64,000 nucleotides of DNA from Lepidurus packardi (lineage: Eukaryota; Arthropoda; Branchiopoda; Notostraca; Triopsidae), in NCBI GenBank assembly GCA_023053545.1, contig JAKZAN010000001.1, positions 6,592,565 through 6,656,564 on the forward strand. The letters run 5' to 3'. Under the pieces are notes generated by a model. The model made no database searches, was not told the DNA's origin, and saw only the letters and a list, made by a program, of their open reading frames with translations. Positions 1 to 11,043 of the stretch are shown here, piece by piece. How positions within the stretch are numbered: position 1 is the stretch's first letter; every line of letters starts with the position of its first letter. The translations under genes and the position numbers were made by a program.

Positions 1-1049
1 GGCAAAGAAGAAACCATAGGTGCGGATGGGGCATGCTTAGAGTCTCTTTGAGGATTGTCGGTTGTTGGTGTCATGGGTTTAACTTGTAACCGGACGGTGT
101 TTTGCTTTTTCCTGTTGAATGGGAACCCTTCTTGTGTCTGAGTCACTTTCAGATGTTTGTTTCCAAAAGGTGTTGTGGGGAGCGATCGGGCTGCTTCTCT
201 TGGCGGATACCCGGGCAACATAGTAATCCGACTGGGAATTTGAAAAAGCGCTCTATCGGGGCTTGTCCAGGGTTTTACATGCACTAGGGGGCTTAAGACG
301 TCAGCGTCTTGTATCTGCGTTACCTCGTGTACAAAGCGAGCGTGGTTACCTGCCAGTGCAGCCATCTCTTCGGACAACCTTAAATTTTCTGTCTGGTCGT
401 CCAGATGATTCCCACCAATGAATTCCTCGTCTCTGGCTGCTGGCGAGGGTGAGATTTGCCGACTTGATATAAGAGGTAGGATACTTTTTCCGTCTTGTAA
501 AACAGTGGTATTGTTTGGGTAAACTGTTTCGTGTCCCTGGAACCTCTCTTCGTCCGATTCGTCTTCGTGATCAGCTTCCCACTGAAAGCTCATGGACATT
601 GAAGAATTGCTCCGAGTTAGTGGAGACGCTGCTGCCGCTTGGTGGTGGTAATCAACAACCGTTGTATCAGGCGCTAGTGCCATCACAATGGGAGAGCCAG
701 GTCGGCTTCTTGTTGAAATTTCTGAGGCAACCTTCGTATGTAAGAATACCGGTATCAAGGCTTCTTTAACGTGGATAGGGCAATGCGTAACGTCGTGGAA
801 GCAATTGCAAGGAGGGCAACAAATTTCATTGTTGGGCTTCATATATGATGGGCTGGCTGAAATGACTCCATGCTTTCTTTTTGATAAGGCTGACTTGAGG
901 TTTCGTTGTTTCTCAGGAGAGACATAGCTATCCACGTCCGTGTCAAACTCCGCGGAGGTAACAATAATGTTAGTCCGATTTGAAGCTGATGAAGGATGCA
1001 CGCAGTTCAACTTCTGTACCGTCTTGGATTTACTGATCTTCACACCCAT
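1..1049 (-). CDS. Unidentified protein, N-terminal exon, 3' end off the window
   Basis: On the minus strand one frame is open without a stop from position 1256 down to position 1. I chose the ATG at 1047-1049 as the start because the protein then begins MGVKISKSK, which fits the N-myristoylation consensus (Gly2, Ser6), and the context has A at -3 and G at +4. This gives 349 complete codons, unfinished at the left edge. An in-frame ATG at 1212-1214 would add 55 residues. The sequence is hydrophilic and Ser/Pro-rich, with one Cys/His cluster (CCPPCNCFHDVTHC, about residues 75-88), an acidic stretch rich in Asp/Glu (about residues 150-160) and no membrane segment. It looks like a disordered, membrane-tethered adaptor, which is inference. 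I do not recognise the family. Codon content looks like a real exon, and random sequence rarely stays open this long. Confidence 0.75.
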   Translation of the reverse strand, partial: MGVKISKSKTVQKLNCVHPSSASNRTNIIVTSAEFDTDVDSYVSPEKQRNLKSALSKRKHGVISASPSYMKPNNEICCPPCNCFHDVTHCPIHVKEALIPVFLHTKVASEISTRSRPGSPIVMALAPDTTVVDYHHQAAAASPLTRSNSSMSMSFQWEADHEDESDEERFQGHETVYPNNTTVLQDGKSILPLISSRQISPSPAARDEEFIGGNHLDDQTENLRLSEEMAALAGNHARFVHEVTQIQDADVLSPLVHVKPWTSPDRALFQIPSRITMLPGYPPREAARSLPTTPFGNKHLKVTQTQEGFPFNRKKQNTVRLQVKPMTPTTDNPQRDSKHAPSAPMVSSL

Positions 1050-1714
1050 TATGAAAGTAAGTATTATCCAACTTAAATATATATCTAGTGCTTCGCAGCT
1101 CTCACCTGCCTGGCCTAGAATACTGAGAGCAATGGAAGAGTTTACCTTCGGACCCTCTTCTGACTTAGTGTTGAGATATCCCTTGCTTCGGCGTAGCTTC
1201 CTCACAATACACATCTCGCTACCTGAAAGGGGAGCCCTCGCTCTTCGTCGTCGGTCTCATTGATTAGTCGTGAGACTCAATGTCTCGTGATCAAATTATT
1301 TGGTTCTCTGTATCAGTTCAGATCCAATTCATTAAGAGGTTGTAGCTATGAACGCGCATCACAACGCATCACGGAAAATCAATTCAGCTTATTGTGACCT
1401 TCGTGTCAAAGGAAATTCCAAGTGATCCGGCAAAGAAGGGTCACCCTCGGGGAATATGCTCTAGAAAATAGCCGGCTACAAGATAACTGAAACACATCTA
1501 GAAAGCATCCTTGTATTGCTGTTAAATAACGTACACCCACAAATCAAATGAGTACCAACACCTTACAAGTGGAAGTAGTATTACATATTTTACTTGTATT
1601 ATTTCAAAAAAGACTACATATTAGCTCGGATAATATTTTTACGAATTTCCAGTATCACATGTTGGTTAAATTATCCCGCTGGAATTATCTTTACATCAAG
1701 CTTTTGACCACCGT
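1050..1714. other. 5' flank of the left-edge gene, no other gene seen
   Basis: The left-edge frame stays open up to a TGA at 1257-1259 and includes a donor-like CAG|GTGAGA on the minus strand near 1108, so part of this stretch may be 5' UTR or upstream exon. From about 1320 to 1714 the sequence is AT-rich and I see no coding signal on either strand. Confidence 0.4.
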
Positions 1715-1726
1715 ATAAAGGTTTTC

Positions 1727-2095
1727 ACCACAGTATAAAGGTTTTCACAGTGTGGTAACTGGGGGTATCTTCCAATGTAAAGGGATTAAGACGACTTTCT
1801 CGGTCTCAAGAGGATGTGGGGGTAACAAGGAACATAGGAGGGATGGATTCACAGACTTGCCCATCCTACCCCAGAAGTAGGCATTCCAAATCTACTACAA
1901 AAAGGGTTCGAAAAGAGAACAAAACATTCACAAAACGGGGATTGGTGACCTTTCTCTCTAGGGAGTTTGGGGCTGACGTACGATTCGACTAGCATTGCGC
2001 GAATTCGAAAGTTTTTCTCCCAGAAATGATTATGATGGATCTTGGTATTAAAGTCTTACGGTAATCTCTTTCACGTTCACATTGTGTGAGTCCGT
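1727..2095 (+). repeat. End module of an inverted-repeat element, isolated copy
   Basis: This stretch is the reverse complement of the 3' ends of the two elements that follow (about 2811-3172 and 4165-4510). It starts with the shared terminus reading CACAGTGTGGTAACTGG and runs through the same landmarks in order. No long frame is present. It is either a solo end or one arm of a larger palindrome with the 4165-4510 copy. Confidence 0.7.
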
Positions 2096-2244
2096 TTTTC
2101 ACGTTCACAAAGTGAGTCCGTTTTTCAGGAAACTTATCAGGAATCCTTTTGTGAGCCAGGGTTTTCACCACAGTATGTACATTAATCCAGCAGTGTAATA
2201 TAAGTGGTTTTCACACAGTGTAGAGTAGTTTTCACCACAGTATA

Positions 2245-3172
2245 GAGGTTTTCACAGTATGCTAAAAGGGCTATCTTCCAATGTTAAGGTTTTCTGACGA
2301 CCTTCTCGGTCCCCAGAGTAATTTTCAGGTAAAAGGCCAGAAAATGAAAGGGTACATTCGCAAACCTCCCAGTGCAGTTCAAAAAAGGTCACGACGGTTT
2401 ACAAAGCGCGTAATTTAAATCTATTGCTTTGAACTATGTGAGCTTAAAATAAAAGATGAATTAACTAGGTCAAAGCACAACACGTATACATATTATAGAC
2501 CTATATAGACATTATATGACACTAAATCTCGCTTTGCTAAAAACTCACTTATATTACACTTATATTACACTGCTGGATTAATGTACATTTTTGAAGGACT
2601 TAATGAAAATTGTTTACTGTACTTCGTCTTGAAAAAGACAAACTACAGATAAGAAAACGATGAAAATTTTCTTTAAAATAAATTGAAAGTGAGCTATGTG
2701 AAATTTGCAACAAACTGCACGGAAGTGCAATAACAATTGGTAGGAGTTGATGGGACGACGCTATTTATATGACATTCAAAAACACGGAAGTAGGAAGTAC
2801 TTGTATTTCTTTAGGGGTTAGCAAGCAATGTGAACTTGAAAGGGATTAGTGTAAGACTTATTACCAAAAAATAGCATAGGCATTTTTCCAAAAACACTTT
2901 CAAATGCGCGCGTTGCCGGTAGGACCCTACGTCAGCCAAAAACTCCCTAGAGTGCCCGAGAGAAAGGTCACCAGTCCCCCGTTTTGTGAATGTTTTGTTC
3001 TCTTTTCGAACCCTTTTTGTAGTAGATTTGGAATGGCTACTTCTGGAGTAGGATGGGCAAGTCTGTGAATCCATCCCTCCTATGTTCCTTGTTACCCCCC
3101 ACATCCTCTTGGGACCGCGAGATTTGTCAGAAAACCTTAACATTGGAAGGATACCCCTGTTACCATACTGTG
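2245..3172. mobile_element. Non-autonomous inverted-repeat DNA element, copy A
   Basis: The left end (from about 2249) and the right end (to about 3172) are inverted copies of roughly 70 bp: the left reads CTTCCAATGTTAAGG and the right carries its complement. The interior shares about 200 bp near 2620-2830 with copy B. It also contains one arm (2557-2587) of a perfect 31-bp inverted repeat whose other arm is 2176-2206. No transposase frame is visible, so this is probably a MITE-like element moved in trans. I could not assign a superfamily or a clean target duplication. Confidence 0.6.
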
Positions 3173-3187
3173 TAAACCTCTATACTG

Positions 3188-4510
3188 TGGTTTTCACAGT
3201 ATGGTGACTGGGGTATCTTCCATTGTAAAGGGATTAAGACGGTTCTCTCGGTCCCCAGAGTAAATTGAGGTAATAGACTAGAATATTGAAGGGTACATTC
3301 GCAAACCTCTCAATGCAGTTCAAAAAAGTCCACGACGGTTTACGAAGCGCGTAATTTAAATCTATTGCTTTATAAGATTTTACCTTAAAGGAAAGTTCAT
3401 TTACTAGATCAAAACACAAGACATATAGACATTATAGACAACTTCGCGTTACCCAAGTTGCACCACGAGGAGGCAGTCTATTTTGCAACCCATACATAGT
3501 GTTCCGTATTGCCCCGGAAGGACAGAAGACTTTTGTATGAACCTTGACCCATGACTCTGTATACGGTTAACTGACAAGACCTACACTGTGACTTCACCTT
3601 TGCATTCCTTCTTGTCATCAGTAACCATGAGACTAAGACATTAGCTGGCCTTTCGGAGAATCATCACTTCTGACGTTAGCTATACGACTGAACTTTTCGA
3701 CTATATATATCCCATGTTTAAGACAGTTTAAGAGAGTCCAAAACGAACATCAAGTCAGTCCCACAAAGAGCATCGATACATCATCTTTCCACTAAAGCCA
3801 GTTGACTTGATAGTGTCACCTTTTGCCTGAAGCTACTTGTTAAGGACATTAATTTGATCCGTAACACAGGTGTATTATAATATACAGGTTCAACCCCGTA
3901 TACTACAAAATACCTACGTATATTAATGTCTATATATGTGTTATGACTATTCATGTCTATATATGATTCGTCTTGAAAAATACAAATTACAGAGTCGTGT
4001 TAAGCAAACGGTAAAAAATCAGCTTTGACAGAAATTGCGAGTGAGCTCTGTGAAATTTGCCACAAACTCCACGGAAGCGCAATAGGAATTGCTGATGAGA
4101 CGACGCTATTTATATGAAATACAAAACGTAGCAAGTGCTTGCTTTTCTTTACGGATTAGCAACAATGTGAATGTGAAAGAGATTACCAAAGACTTTTAAT
4201 ACCAAGATCCAGCATAATCATTTCTGTGATAAAAAAATGTCAAATTTGCGCAATACTAGTCGAATCTTACGTTAGCCCCAAACTCCGTAGCGAGAAAGGT
4301 CACCGTTTTGTGAATTTTTTGTTCTCTTTTCGAACCCTTTTGTAGTAGATTTGGAAAGCCTACTTCTGGGTAGGATGGGCAAGTCTGTGATTCCATCCCT
4401 CCAATGTTCCTTGTTACCCCCACATCCTCTTGAGACCGAGAAAGTCTACTTAATCCCTTTACATTGGAAGATACCCCCATTTATCATACTGTGGAAACCT
4501 TTACACTGTG
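3188..4510. mobile_element. Non-autonomous inverted-repeat DNA element, copy B
   Basis: Same terminal inverted repeats as copy A (left from about 3191, right to about 4503) and the same flanking blocks, but with about 400 bp of extra interior sequence around 3440-3960 that copy A lacks. The two copies abut head to tail with only about 15-20 bp between them, which suggests element-into-element insertion or tandem duplication. No coding frame is recognisable. Confidence 0.6.
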
Positions 4511-4515
4511 CTTTT

Positions 4516-4934
4516 GGCGTTTATCTTGTTCTAACGAAGGGAAAAAAGAAAAAATTAACAGCTATTGCAAGTATCGAAAGTTAGGCGTGTGTGACTATAA
4601 TCAACTTTCAGTTCGTTCTTGGTCCTAAGTTTTACATTGTCCATCATCTCTGATTTTATCATAACCAGTTTCTTTCTAGCGTCACTGCGCAAGCTACTCC
4701 TGACCGCCGCAAGATGATTTTGATCTTGGCGACACAGCGGAACTCTCGGGCTGCTTGACCGTAGTGACATCACATCACTTATGGGTAGGAATCCAAACAG
4801 CGACAATGACGCAAATAATATGATTGAGTTGTTGTTAGCTGTGCATCAACAGCATATCACTAAGCATTTTCGAATAAGTTTTATTACAGTTGAAAAACAT
4901 AGAGGAAAATGGCATGATTAATTTGCAAGAAACA
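4516..4934. other. Unassigned DNA between repeat cluster and retrotransposon
   Basis: A minus-strand frame of 83 codons exists at 4555-4806 but has no recognisable domain or supporting splice context. I see nothing I can name here. Confidence 0.3.
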
Positions 4935-4939
4935 CGTAC

Positions 4940-5201
4940 TGTTGTAATTCTTAGAAAGTATGTCCTTAACAACCTTGTTTATATTACTAAGAAGACCTTG
5001 TTTGCTGTTGACCCTGTCCCCTTTGCCCTAACGTTAACCTTAGCTTCCTCATTCCCTATTACCTTGACCTTAACCTTAGCTCATTATATCCAGTGATATA
5101 AAAGGGGTTGGTGTTTTGTAAGTCGGGGGTTCGGTTTCAGTTGGAAACGTAGCGGTGACAAGTTACTGTCAATACAGTGTTAGTCATAAGAAATCCCCAC
5201 A
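4940..5201 (+). repeat. 5' LTR of the BEL/Pao element
   Basis: 262 bp, starting TGTTGTAATTCTTAG and ending in CCCCACA. It matches the 3' LTR except for a 1-bp and a 2-bp insertion and two substitutions. A TATA box (TATAAAAG, 5097-5104) should drive transcription. Confidence 0.92.
5097..5104 (+). promoter_or_regulatory. LTR TATA box
   Basis: TATAAAAG lies inside the 5' LTR; the 3' LTR carries the same octamer. It is the expected core promoter element of the retrotransposon transcript. Confidence 0.65.
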
Positions 5202-5206
5202 TTTTT

Positions 5207-5224
5207 TGGTCCTCCGGACCGGAT
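5207..5224 (+). other. Probable tRNA primer-binding site
   Basis: TGGTCCTCCGGACCGGAT starts five bases after the LTR end. BEL/Pao elements prime reverse transcription from a tRNA 3' end complementary to such a TGG-initial site. The primer tRNA was not identified. Confidence 0.45.
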
Positions 5225-5457
5225 CCTCGACCTTTTGCATCTACAATCCCAGCTTGGATCCGTTGTCAACGACCTGTTCTCGCACGGTCTACCATCCTCG
5301 ATTCGGTTCTGCACCCTACACGGTTAATTCGCTTTGCAATTTCTGCGACGATTGCGTCCCTCTCCTCCCTGTTTGGTTGCCCAAGTTAACAACTTCGATC
5401 AGCATTACCGATAAGTATCTTCCCTTTTCGTTGCAGTTTATACTCTCCACTTCCGTC

Positions 5458-7167
5458 ATGGCTGAGTCGTCGCCATCTAACCTGTCCATTTCGCTTCAAA
5501 GGGCTATTCTTTTTAGAGATAGCTTTCGCGATCAGTTAATCAGGCTTTCTTCCCAACTCAATTCTTTTGTTAATGATTGCAAGGTTGATAGCGTCACTAG
5601 CATTCTGCCCATGTTCAGTAAAACCATAACTTCCTTTGAGAAAGCCCATGCTAACGTGCTCAAAAACATGGACGATGAGACAAGTTTAGCCGATTACAAA
5701 GCTCAGTTAGATCAATTCAATAGGGACAGTATAGATTTTGGAATTTTACAACAAACAGCTAAAACCTTAATTGATTCCGTTTCTCGTTCTCCGGTGGCAA
5801 CACCAGTTAACAATCCTGCATCTATTACGCCGCCTATTAGTACTTCTACCTTCTCTAATGTCAAACTTCCTAAGCTTGAAATTCGCCCTTTCTTTGGAAA
5901 CATGTTCGATTGGCAAAGATTTTGGGATTCTTTCAAAGTCTCTATCCATGATAATTCTAGCTTGTCTAACGTTGAGAAGTTCTCGTATCTACGATCCTTT
6001 TTGAAAGGTGATGCATTTCCTATTCTGAAATCTTTGGCTCTTACGGAGCAGAATTACACGCATGCCATTGACCTTTTGAACACCCGCTATGGACGAACTG
6101 ATATCATTGCCGCACACATGAAAGGGCTGCTGAAACTTCCTTCAATTCGTGCTTTTAAAGATGTTTCAGAACTACGCAAGTTGTATGACACTTGTCAGGG
6201 CCACCTTCATTCTTTGGATGCCTTTCATGTGGCGCCTAGCCGATATAACACCTTTCTACCAACTGCTATTCTGTCTAAATTACCAGAAAGTTTAGTGTTA
6301 GAGTACAGACGAAAGAATCAGGGCCCTTTAGAATTGTCGACTCTTCTGGAGTTTTTAAAAATCGAGTTAGAATGTCAGGAAGTCCTTCATCTATGGCGTG
6401 ACAAAAAAAAGCCGGAAGAACAACGTAAACCCAACAATACCCACAAAATACCTTCGTTGAGCGCCTTATCTACAACCGACTCCCCAAGCTCTTCATCCGA
6501 GCGTAAATGTCCCTTTTGCCAGGCAACGTCTCATTCAGCAATCAATTGTTCCCTGTCCTTAGACGAAAGACGTGCGTCTTTGAAAAGGTACCATCGTTGT
6601 TTTAACTGCCTACGCAAAGGTCATATGAGCGCTAAATGCCCCATCGCTCACCATCGGTGCCACTCTTGTAAGGGGTCTCATCATACTGCTATTTGCAAAC
6701 GCCACCCAGATCCGCAAGACGAAGCCACCAGCTCAAACCCTGAGGAAGTCTCCACTCCGCAAGAAACGGCTGCACTCTCCAACGTTACCACCTCAAGCGA
6801 TATTGTTTTGCAGACCGACACTATCATTGTGCGAGGTCCATGTCGTAAGGAGAATGTTCGCTGCATATTGGATGGGGGAAGTCAGCGCACGTACATCACT
6901 GAATCGCTTTCTCATCGTCTTGGGCTTCCAGTTCTTTCTAAAGCCAAGTTCCAGCTCAACACGTTCGGCTCGCGGAAATCCTCCGAACAAACTCGTCGGC
7001 AAGTTTCGTTCCAAATGTCCGGTTTACATCCTACTCATGATTTTATAAGGCCACTGAAGTTCCATAGATCTATGCGTCCTTACCTGCCGTACCAGTTGGA
7101 AGCTGGGCTTCAGCCATACCCAAGAATTGCTTTCCTTTGGCAGACACCTTGGACTCGGCGGTTGTAA
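5458..7167 (+). pseudogene. BEL/Pao gag and protease region
   Basis: The frame is open well upstream of 5458, but the first good ATG (MAESSPSNLSISLQ) is here. The N-terminal half matches the BEL/Pao gag-like DUF1759 type, with a WQRFWDSF motif around residue 150. Three Cys/His clusters follow (CPFCQATSHSAINC, CFNCLRKGHMSAKC, CHSCKGSHHTAIC), which are nucleocapsid-type zinc knuckles. The frame then enters the retroviral-type aspartic protease (CILDGGSQRTYI). It stops at 7167, and protease-to-RT linker residues continue in another frame from about 7150 to 7245, so the polyprotein is interrupted. In an intact element gag and pol are one polyprotein; here pol is detached. Confidence 0.85.
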
Positions 7168-10100
7168 AGCCATTCGATTTACTCATTGGGGCTGATCATT
7201 ATTGGAGCATTATTACAGACCAGATTAAGAGAATCCCAACGGACCCGTAGCAGTAAGCAGTAAAATCGGTTGGTTACTACATGGTCCCGTTCCTAGCGTC
7301 CCGACGTTGAACCCTGACACTTCCTTCAGCCTGTTTGTCCACAGCGAACAAATCTACGATCAACAACTTCCTAGTTTGTGGGAACTTGAAGGTATGGGTA
7401 TCAATCCTGATGAAGCAAGTCTTACGCGAACCGACCCGTCCCACCAGATTATCCTTGAGTATTCGATGGAAGATACTCTCTAGGGTTACCGTGGAAGGAC
7501 AACCATCCTACACTACCTTCAAACCTCGAGCTAGAAAAGAAACGTCTGAACGGTACATTATCACGTCTCACTACTAACCCTGATTTGCTGTTACAGTACG
7601 ACGGTATTCTTAAGGATTATCTCAAGAAGGGGTATATTGAACCGGTTAACCCCCAGGATGATGTTCCGTCATCTCTGGTACACTATTTACCACATCATCC
7701 TGTTATACGCAAGGACAAAGTCACTACCAAAGTTCGCATAGTTTTTGATGGTTCAGCTAAGATACCGGGGCAACCCTCTCTAAACGATTGTCTGCTTCAA
7801 GGCCCCAATCTAACTCCTGAACTTCTTTATATCCTGCTTCGATTTCGTTTCGTTAAGTATCCAGTAGTTGGCGATGTCCAGGAAGCGTTTCCTCAGCTCA
7901 AAATACACCAGTTCATCGCGATGTACTCCGGTTCCTGTGGCCTGCTATACCTTCGTCCTCTAAGGAGCTTCTTCATTACCGATGGCAACGTGTTCCATTT
8001 GGATTAACGTGTAGCCATGTTCTTCTAGCCGTTACACTGCAGCATCACTTCACGCACATGGAGTCTCAGTATCCTACCACTGTCTCCTTACTTCGGATGA
8101 ACACGTTCGTTGATGACGCTTTCCTGGGAGGCGATACTGAAGAAGCAGCTCTACAAACTGCCATTGAAGCTAGGAAGATCTTTCAAGAAGTGGGTATTAA
8201 TTTGCGAAAAATTACAAGTCCTCACCCCATGATACAGAACACCCTGGCTTCCGGATCAACTGCTTCAGAACTCCCAACTGTCGTCAAGGATTTGACCCCA
8301 GCGACATCAGGAAAGGTCCTTGGTCTACACTGGAACCTCCAGAACGATGGTTTCTATTTTGAAGCTTCCTCGTTACTTGATTATCTGTCAAACTTTTGCT
8401 TGCCTTATTCTAAACGTGCTTCTTTAAAAATTGTTCTTCTTTAAAATCTCGATTGTACGACCCTCTTGGCCAGTCAGTCAGTCCTGTAGTGCTGGGTCCT
8501 GGGTCAGTCCTGTAGTGTTTCTTGCAAAATCCTTTCTTCAAAGATTATGGCTTCGAGGGCTTGCTTGGGACAGTCCGCTTCCGATAGAGCTTGGCGAGGA
8601 ACTACGTATTTGGGCGTTAGACCTTTCCAGTTTGAAGAACCATTTGATCCCTCGATTTATCCACACCTCGTCAGAAAGCGTTCAAATCCATCTCTTCAGT
8701 GATGCCAGTGAGAGAGGCTATGCTACTGTTGCGTACGTTCGTAACACCAATGCCGCGACTAGTGAAGTCCATCTCCTGACCAGCAAAACTAGAGTTTCCC
8801 CGTTGAAGCGAATTTCGATTCCTCGGTTAGAACTCCTTTGTGCATTACTGTCGGCACGCCTAAGCCAGTATCTTAGGACTTCATTACTTTCTGTTTTCGG
8901 ATCTAATGTTCAATTTACCTTTTGGACCGATTCTCAAGTCGTCTTAAATTGGATCCAGAAACCAGCTTATCAATGGAAAAATTTCATCGCTAACCGTGTT
9001 GAAGAAATTCAGACCAGCATTTCTCCTGATCAATGGCGTTTCTGTCCTGGGAAAGAAAATCCTGCAGATGTGGCGTCTCGGGGGGAGTTGGCCAGTAAAC
9101 TCATCAAGAACGATCTCTGGTGGTCTGGTCCTGAATGGTTGAAAAAATCGGAAACCTCCTGGCCTATTTCTCGTCAGATGTCTTCAGAAAATTCTGTCCG
9201 TGTTTTCTCTTAATTGAAAGCTGATTCCGTTACCATATCCATTGTTGTCCCTAATCAGGAGCATTTGATTCCCTTTAAACAGTTTAGTTCGCTTCGTGTC
9301 TTCTTCGAGTAGTCGCTTGGATTTTGAGATTTCCCTTCAATTTAAGAAATACTGGCCATGGTCGGAAAGGATTTTTAAAGGCTGAAGAAATTAAAGCGGC
9401 TGAGCTTCAATGCGTACGGTTAGTCCAGAAAGAAGCCTTTTCTAGCGAATACTTGTCTCTCAAAAGCCAAATCCCAAATTTCGAAAAATTCTGCTCTTTT
9501 ACCTTTGCGTCCAGTTTTATGCCCCAAAACCGAAGTTCTCACTGTTTCTGGTCGATTTAACGCTCGCCAATTTCGCTGATTTCAACGCCTCCCCAATAAT
9601 TCTTCCAACTAACCATTCGTTCACTAAGTTGGTAGTGCGTTACCATCATTTGAAGAATTGTCATGCAGGAGCTCGCGACAGTTTAAGCTCGATTCGGTCT
9701 CAGTATTGGATTCCGCGGGGTAAACAATTGGTAAAATCTATATTGCGTAAATGTACTGTTTACAACAGGTTCAACTCTCTTCCCTGTTCTGAGATTCAAG
9801 CTCCTTTGCTATTGACCGCATCACTCCTACGCCACCTTTTGAAACTTCTGGTATTGATTTTGCGGGTCCCATTTTTGTAAAAACCCTTTCTGGTTCTGTT
9901 AAATCTTATATCTGTCTTTTTTGCGCCTTTACTCGCGCTTTGCACCTAGAGTTGGTTCCTGATTTGAGCACCTCTTCTTTCTTGTTAGCCCTTCGTCGAT
10001 TCATTTCTAGACGTGGTTTTCCGCACACGATTTATTCGGACAACGCCTTAACATTCAAGCGCGCCAATCGAGACCTCCAGCAACTTCATCGCCAAATTGC

Positions 10101-10744
10101 TAACTCTGCTGACGCTCAGAATTTTCTTTCGAATTTTCGCATTCACTGGAAGTTCATTGCCGAACGATCCCCATGGTGGGGAGGTTTTTACGAAATAATG
10201 GTAAGAAGCGTTAAAACTGCGTTGAAGAAAATTTTAGGCAAGGCTAGCTTCACCTATGAAGAAATGGAAACCATTTTGAGTGAAATCGAAGCATCTATCA
10301 ATTCACGACCTTTGACCCATCTATACGATGACCCTGAAGACCTGGAGCCATTGACGCCAAGTCACTTTCTCATTGGAAAACGTCTTAATTGCCTGCCTCC
10401 TCTCGTACCATCGTCTAAACCTACTACGGTCTCTGCCATGGAATTATCGAAACGCATGCGTTACCGCGATCGTATGGTGGATCACTTTTGGAGCCGATGG
10501 GACTAAGGAATACTTACCGGAACTTTGGAGGTCAACGACTCGAACTTCAGCCGTAAAATCTGTGGGCATCGGAGATGTTGTCATTATTAAAGAAGATAAC
10601 GTCAAACGTCAATTATGGAAGCTTGGACGCGTTTTGGAGTTGTATCCTGGTCGAGATGGGCGGACGCGGGCTGTACAATTAAAGACTAAAAATGGAATTC
10701 TCACAAGGCCTATATCCCGTTTATATCCCCTTGAATTGCATTAG
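7150..10744 (+). pseudogene. BEL/Pao pol region, broken frames (RT, RNase H, integrase)
   Basis: Pol domains are found in order but in separate frame pieces: RT N-terminal part at 7585-8007 (VRIVFDGSAK, SLNDCLLQGPNL), RT palm at 8058-8444 with FVDD as the catalytic aspartate motif, RNase H at 8431-9213 (DASERGY, TDSQVVLNWI), integrase zinc-binding part at 9629-9880, integrase core at 9940-10506 (DNALTF, then PWWGGFYE), and a DUF5641-like tail at 10373-10744 (GDVVIIKEDN). Stops and shifts separate the pieces, so no functional polyprotein is encoded. Neighbouring host genes are intact over many exons, so the breaks are more likely real than base-calling errors. Confidence 0.85.
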
Positions 10745-10765
10745 TAGTTTTGTAAGTGTTATTAC

Positions 10766-10779
10766 AAAAGGGGGGAGGA
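10766..10779 (+). other. Polypurine tract
   Basis: An A/G-only run (AAAAGGGGGGAGGA) lies directly before the 3' LTR, where plus-strand DNA synthesis is primed in LTR retroelements. Confidence 0.75.
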
Positions 10780-11038
10780 TGTTGTAATTCTTAGAAGTAT
10801 GTCCTTAACAACCTTGTTTATATTACTAAGAAGACCTTGTTTGCTGTTGACCCTGTCCCCTTTGCCCTAACGTTAACCTTAGCTTCTTCATTCCCTATTA
10901 CCTTGACCTTAACCTTAGCTCATTATCCAGTGATATAAAAGGGGTTGGTGTTTTGTGAGTCGGGGGTTCGGTTTCAGTTGGAAACGTAGCGGTGACAAGT
11001 TACTGTCAATACAGTGTTAGTCATAAGAAATCCCCACA
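10780..11038 (+). repeat. 3' LTR of the BEL/Pao element
   Basis: 259 bp, same ends as the 5' LTR and followed directly by the second CGTAC copy of the target duplication. Confidence 0.92.
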
Positions 11039-11043
11039 CGTAC

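Larger units (their letters stand above)
4935..11043 (+). mobile_element. BEL/Pao LTR retrotransposon with 5-bp target duplication
   Basis: Two LTRs (4940-5201 and 10780-11038) begin TG and end CA and are flanked by the identical pentamer CGTAC at 4935-4939 and 11039-11043, which marks a complete insertion. A primer-binding-like site follows the 5' LTR and a purine tract precedes the 3' LTR. Domain order is gag with zinc knuckles, aspartic protease, reverse transcriptase, RNase H, integrase and a C-terminal DUF5641-like segment, as expected for BEL/Pao. The LTRs differ by only two substitutions and two small indels over about 260 bp, so insertion is fairly recent, yet the pol region is split by several frameshifts and stops. 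The copy is not autonomous as it stands. Confidence 0.93.

Noticed and set aside
4555-4806. 83-codon minus-strand frame beside the repeat cluster
   Set aside because: Nothing recognisable and no supporting borders; recorded only as unassigned DNA.
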